18,938 nucleotides of DNA from CAJXNP01 sp050305935 (GTDB lineage: Bacteria > Bacteroidota > Bacteroidia > Cytophagales > Cyclobacteriaceae). A program made the position numbers and the translations under genes. Under the pieces are notes generated by a model. The model saw nothing but the letters and a program-made list of their open reading frames with translations, made no database searches and was not told where the DNA came from. Where the stretch lies: the NCBI GenBank assembly GCA_050305935.1, contig JBNLGG010000073.1, forward strand, positions 1-18,938, written 5' to 3'. This document shows positions 15,786 through 18,938 of the stretch, in pieces. Each line of letters begins with the position of its first letter. Position 1 is the stretch's first letter.

Positions 15786-16967
15786 ATGAAAACAGATAAA
15801 AATCAATATATACCAAAAACACTTGTCGCGGTAGCGTTGTTTCTTTTTGCTGCTTGCAGTGCCAATCAATCCAGGGAAGAACATTCAGAATCGGAGCACG
15901 CCGAAAACGATGATATCGAATTGACAACCGAACAAGTCGATCAGGCAGGGATTAAAACGGGAACATTCTCGTACCGCCCACTAGGTGAAAATGTAGAAGC
16001 AAATGGAACCATTGAGTTACCGCCTAATAACCTGGCATCCATCAGTGTTCCCATGGAAGGATTTGTGGAAGAAATCCGGTTTCTGGAGGGTGCCCAGGTA
16101 AAAAAAGGTCAACCATTGGTAGTGCTAAAGCACCCGGCATATATCCAACTTCAGCAGGATTATTTTCAGGCAGAAAGTCAGCTTACATTTCTCAAACAGG
16201 AACTTGCCCGTCAAAAGACGTTGACAGAAGCAAAAGTAAGTGCGAAAAAAAACTTTCAAAAGACTGAGTCGGAATACAATACAGCACGGGCAAAAGTTAA
16301 CGCGTTAAAAGAAAAACTTAAGTTTTTAGGCATCTCTTCAAACAAAGTGTTGAATGGAGACATTCAATCCCTGGTGTATCTGGTGGCCCCATTTGCTGGA
16401 ACGGTTACGAAACTTAATGCACATAAGGGCCAGCTCGTCACTCCCAAGGATGTGATCATGGAAGTCATTGACCGGGAGCATATGCACGTAGAGCTTCAGG
16501 TATTTCAGCGGGACATTCTAAAAGTGAAGGAAGGACAGAAAATCCTATTCACCGTACCGGCCTTTGAAAATGCCAATGTTTATGAAGGAGAAGTTTCCCT
16601 CGTTGGAAAAAGCCTGGATTTAAATACCAAAACTATCAGGGTACACGGACATTTTGAGGAGCTGGACATCCTGATACCCGGACTGTATGTTGAGGCGCAG
16701 ATAGTTACTGAATCACATTTGTGCAGGTCCCTGCCTGAAGAAGCTGTCGTCAGGGATAAGGGAAAATATTACTATTTCACCCGCTCCGGCCAGGAAGGCC
16801 AATCGCGGTTGTTCCAAAAGGTAGAGATTCAGCCGGGAATCACTGACATGGGTTTTACGGAAATTGTCAGATTTGATCACCACACCGACACAAGCAACAT
16901 TGTAACAAAAGGCGCTTTTTATTTGAAATCAGAGATGAACAAGGGAGAAGGCGACCAGGACGACTAG
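15786..16967 (+). CDS. Efflux RND periplasmic adaptor lipoprotein (CusB/CzcB type)
   Basis: The 393-residue adaptor bridges the RND pump and the channel encoded just upstream (18-bp gap). It has a lipoprotein signal with the lipid Cys24 in LFLFAACSAN, so it should be anchored in a membrane facing the periplasm. An acidic, His-containing linker follows (EEHSESEHAENDD, 31-43). The two halves of the lipoyl/barrel-sandwich domain are SVPMEGFVEEIRFLEGAQV at 87-105 and APFAGTVTKLNAHKGQLVTP at 201-220, separated by a coiled-coil hairpin at about 118-182. The beta-barrel domain is about 230-310 (HVELQVFQRDIL, then IPGLYVEAQI). The C-terminal membrane-proximal domain is about 315-385. No CusF-like or extra metal-binding C-terminal domain is present. 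The length is normal for the family. Confidence 0.92.
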   Translation: MKTDKNQYIPKTLVAVALFLFAACSANQSREEHSESEHAENDDIELTTEQVDQAGIKTGTFSYRPLGENVEANGTIELPPNNLASISVPMEGFVEEIRFLEGAQVKKGQPLVVLKHPAYIQLQQDYFQAESQLTFLKQELARQKTLTEAKVSAKKNFQKTESEYNTARAKVNALKEKLKFLGISSNKVLNGDIQSLVYLVAPFAGTVTKLNAHKGQLVTPKDVIMEVIDREHMHVELQVFQRDILKVKEGQKILFTVPAFENANVYEGEVSLVGKSLDLNTKTIRVHGHFEELDILIPGLYVEAQIVTESHLCRSLPEEAVVRDKGKYYYFTRSGQEGQSRLFQKVEIQPGITDMGFTEIVRFDHHTDTSNIVTKGAFYLKSEMNKGEGDQDD

Positions 16968-17116
16968 AAGTTAAATTTTCTGCATTAGAAGGTGGGAAGG
17001 TAACTCAATTTTACGATTTCCTCAGGGAACTTTGATCGGGCATATTTCACATCGTGTCTGTTCCAGCTACTACTGGCAGGACACCTCCTGGAACATTGTG
17101 GTCTATGATGTAATGA

Positions 17117-17473
17117 ATGAGTAGGGACTATTTGCTAACCCAAGATTTGACTACTATAAACACTTACCAGGATCTTTTCACCCGCTACAGTTTCAATAAG
17201 TTGTTGCCTTGCGATCTTAAGCTATCCGCCAATAGTGCTCCGGGAAATGATAATCTGTCCGCCAGTGGATACCTGTTGACGGATAGTGAGAGATGGTATA
17301 TGTATTTGGCTCCTGAAGAGAATTGTCAGATCAATGTCATCATTCCCAAACCGGAATCCGGTAAAATATCGGCTATGTGGTTCAATATTTTTTCGGGAAA
17401 ATTTCATGGGGAAGGGACTTCTGACGTGATACTCTTAGAACATCAAAAATGTCTTGTCTACCTAATTCGCTAA
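17117..17473 (+). pseudogene. Probable remnant: C-terminal domain of a DUF4038/apiosidase-like glycoside hydrolase
   Basis: This is an open stretch of 118 codons. Its content resembles the C-terminal beta-sandwich domain found after DUF4038/apiosidase-like catalytic domains (the putative collagen-binding domain): SASGYLLTDSERWYMYLAPE at 48-67, INVIIPK at 72-78, ISAMWFNIFSGKF at 84-96, and a final HQKCLVYLIR. In that family the pattern is a variable strand, a YLP or YLA turn, a strand, then xWFNPxTG and a closing strand. No catalytic domain precedes it: the upstream 150 bp have stops in all frames and lack a credible start. The ATG is therefore accidental and the piece is best read as a decayed gene end. 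The family match is from memory and moderate; an independent small protein cannot be excluded. Confidence 0.5.
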
Positions 17474-17866
17474 GTGTAATCGCATTTCCTCCTATTTTCG
17501 GAACCTAATGGGCCCTTCAACAAACACCCCACGCTATCGACAGTACGCAACCTACAATTTTCCGGGTTCGCCTTAGCAATCCCGCTTTGACTGAATGCAT
17601 AACATTATTCAAAAATAAATAAGTGGTGGTGCGAATTTCCACTCATCCATTGAGGGTGTTTCGACATAACTTCCCATCAGGATGATACTCAACTAAGTAT
17701 TACCACCCGGTACAATTGCCGGACATCCCAGTAATGTGTTTCTCACATCGATTCACTACCGGTCATTTGTTTGAATATTGAAAATCATTGTTTGATTTCC
17801 GTAATTTATTACTCTGCAAAAATCGTCACCTTATACTTAAACCGAAACAAGATTCACACATAAGCT
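17474..17866. other. Intergenic stretch upstream of the molybdenum hydroxylase genes
   Basis: No gene, tRNA or terminator is supported in this 393-bp stretch. The promoter of the downstream oxidoreductase operon should lie in its right end; no exact TTG/TAnnTTTG pair was found. The left part may be further debris of the remnant at 17117-17473. Confidence 0.4.
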
Positions 17867-18325
17867 ATGGCCATCTTTAACATTCACATCAATGGGAAGC
17901 AACATGAAGTAGATGTTGACCCAAATACTCCTTTACTCTGGGTCCTGAGGGATCATCTCCAACTGACCGGCACCAAGTACGGTTGTGGTATTTCCCAGTG
18001 TGGGACTTGTACCGTCCACCTGGAGGGGATCGCGGTACGTTCCTGCATGCTCCCTATTTCGCAGGTGGGCAATCAAAAAGTCACCACCATTGAGGGCCTT
18101 TCCAAAAACGGCGACCATCCGGTACAAAAAGCATGGCTGGAGCTAGATGTCGCCCAATGCGGTTATTGCCAGGCAGGACAGATCATGAACGCCGCGGCGC
18201 TATTGAAATCAAATCCCAATCCGACGGATGCCGATATTCAAGCGGCCATGAACGGCAATATCTGCCGTTGCGGAACCTATGTTAGAATCCGCGAAGCTAT
18301 CAAAATGGCCGCGGCCAATTCCTAA
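17867..18325 (+). CDS. 2Fe-2S subunit of a molybdenum hydroxylase (isoquinoline 1-oxidoreductase alpha-type)
   Basis: The 152-residue electron-transfer subunit carries two 2Fe-2S clusters. The N-terminal plant-ferredoxin-type cluster uses Cys40, Cys45, Cys48 and Cys60 (GCGISQCGTC, then RSC). The C-terminal helical cluster uses Cys98, Cys101, Cys133 and Cys135 (QCGYCQAGQ, then NICRCGTY). The length and the two sets of four cysteines are exactly those of the small subunits of the xanthine dehydrogenase/IorA family. It passes electrons from the molybdopterin site of the large subunit encoded 17 bp downstream. It has no export signal of its own, so it probably folds with the large subunit and is carried out through the Tat system with it. 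The substrate cannot be told from sequence; IorA is the usual annotation, and isoquinoline is only the founding example. Confidence 0.93.
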   Translation: MAIFNIHINGKQHEVDVDPNTPLLWVLRDHLQLTGTKYGCGISQCGTCTVHLEGIAVRSCMLPISQVGNQKVTTIEGLSKNGDHPVQKAWLELDVAQCGYCQAGQIMNAAALLKSNPNPTDADIQAAMNGNICRCGTYVRIREAIKMAAANS

Positions 18326-18342
18326 CCTTAACCTCTACAACT

Positions 18343-18938
18343 ATGACACTGGTAAAAACACATCATAATCGACGTTCATTCTTAAAAATATCTGCCGCAG
18401 CAGGAGGCGGTATGCTCATCGGGTTCAACTGGCTGATGAGCTGTAAGCCTTCTGTTACCAACCAGAAGCCAGCCATTCCCGAAGAATGGTTTAAAATCAA
18501 TGGATATATTAAAATCGGAAACACCGGACTGGTCACCATCTATTCGCCCAATCCTGAGATTGGTCAAAATGTAATGACCTCGATGCCGATGATCGTGGCG
18601 GAAGAACTGGATGTAAACTGGGACCACGTGGTAGTAGAGCAGGGCGCCCTTGATGAAGATTCATTTAAAAACCCACAATTTGCCGGGGGTAGCCTTTCTA
18701 TTATGCTCGGCTGGGACGCGCTCCGAATGGCCGGGGCAACGGGGCGAAGAATGCTACTGGAAGCTGCCGCAAAAGAATGGGAAGCGAAGGTGGATGATCT
18801 GACCGTAAGCGAAGGTATTATCAAAGAAAAGAATGGGGAACGTAGCATTGGCTACGGGGAAATCGCTTCAAAAGCTGTTGGCATAGAAGTTCCGGAAGAA
18901 GTTCCGTTGAAGGAGCCAAAAGATTATAAGCTAATCGG
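18343..18938 (+). CDS. Molybdopterin-binding large subunit of IorB-type oxidoreductase (3' end outside window)
   Basis: The first 198 codons of a large gene are present, open to the window end. The N-terminus has a twin-arginine signal, HNRRSFLKISAAAGGG at residues 8-23, followed by a hydrophobic stretch ending WLMSC with Cys34. The mature part begins like IorB-type aldehyde/isoquinoline oxidoreductases: FKINGYIKIGNTGLVTIYSP, then EIGQNVMTSMPMIVAEELDV with the GQ and AEEL signatures. These enzymes hydroxylate substrates at a molybdopterin cytosine dinucleotide cofactor, with electrons leaving through the 2Fe-2S subunit. The Tat signal predicts folding with cofactor in the cytoplasm and then export. 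Cys34 may be lipidated after export, which would anchor the enzyme. The start is the ATG at 18343, 17 bp after the small-subunit stop; it is the only one that supplies the Tat signal. Confidence 0.9.
   Translation, partial: MTLVKTHHNRRSFLKISAAAGGGMLIGFNWLMSCKPSVTNQKPAIPEEWFKINGYIKIGNTGLVTIYSPNPEIGQNVMTSMPMIVAEELDVNWDHVVVEQGALDEDSFKNPQFAGGSLSIMLGWDALRMAGATGRRMLLEAAAKEWEAKVDDLTVSEGIIKEKNGERSIGYGEIASKAVGIEVPEEVPLKEPKDYKLI

Noticed and set aside
17545..17600. GGTTCGCC motif resembling a tRNA T-loop
   Set aside because: No matching acceptor stem, anticodon stem or D-arm could be built around it.

Overview
The window looks like chromosomal DNA from a member of the Bacteroidota, most likely Cytophagia or a related class. 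This rests on several points: most starts lack a Shine-Dalgarno sequence, intergenic DNA is AT-rich, lipoprotein signals end in FAAC or FQNC, the heavy-metal RND pump is fused to its TolC-type channel, and there are GxxExxY genes flanked by palindromes containing GGCACTAAGACACGAAG. No rRNA, tRNA, CRISPR array, integrase or intact insertion sequence was found.

Layout. (1) Positions 1-748 hold a tandem duplication of a GxxExxY gene, the first copy cut by the window edge. Each copy is followed by the same roughly 55-nt imperfect palindrome. (2) Positions 758-1736 hold a DoxX-like membrane protein and a DUF1801/YdeI-type protein, 1 nt apart. (3) Positions 2023-2412 (minus) hold a SpoIIAA/STAS-like small protein with a clear terminator. 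(4) Positions 2553-10212 are the most interesting part, a very compact polyketide locus. A 2049-residue single-module type I PKS (KS-AT-DH-KR-ACP-TE) is co-transcribed with a lipocalin-like protein. Diverging from it across a 380-bp AT-rich region is an Sfp-type phosphopantetheinyl transferase that could activate its ACP. (5) Positions 10790-16967 hold a heavy-metal efflux operon: a possible tiny lipoprotein, a His/Cys-containing exported protein, a CzcA-TolC fusion and a lipoprotein adaptor. (6) Positions 16968-17866 are mostly non-coding and contain an apparent remnant of a glycoside-hydrolase C-terminus. (7) Positions 17867-18938 hold the start of a molybdenum hydroxylase operon of the isoquinoline 1-oxidoreductase type: a 2Fe-2S subunit, then a Tat-exported large subunit cut by the window end.

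How the genes fit together. PKS, PPTase and lipocalin-like protein form a plausible self-contained pathway: the PPTase arms the ACP, the PKS builds and releases a chain through its own thioesterase, and the lipocalin-like protein may bind, cyclise or carry the product. No transporter, regulator or other tailoring enzyme is visible next to them. The PKS ketoreductase keeps its catalytic Lys-Ser-Tyr-Asn set, but its NADPH-binding glycine motif is shortened and altered, so its reduction state cannot be assumed. The efflux operon encodes all three layers of a tripartite metal pump.
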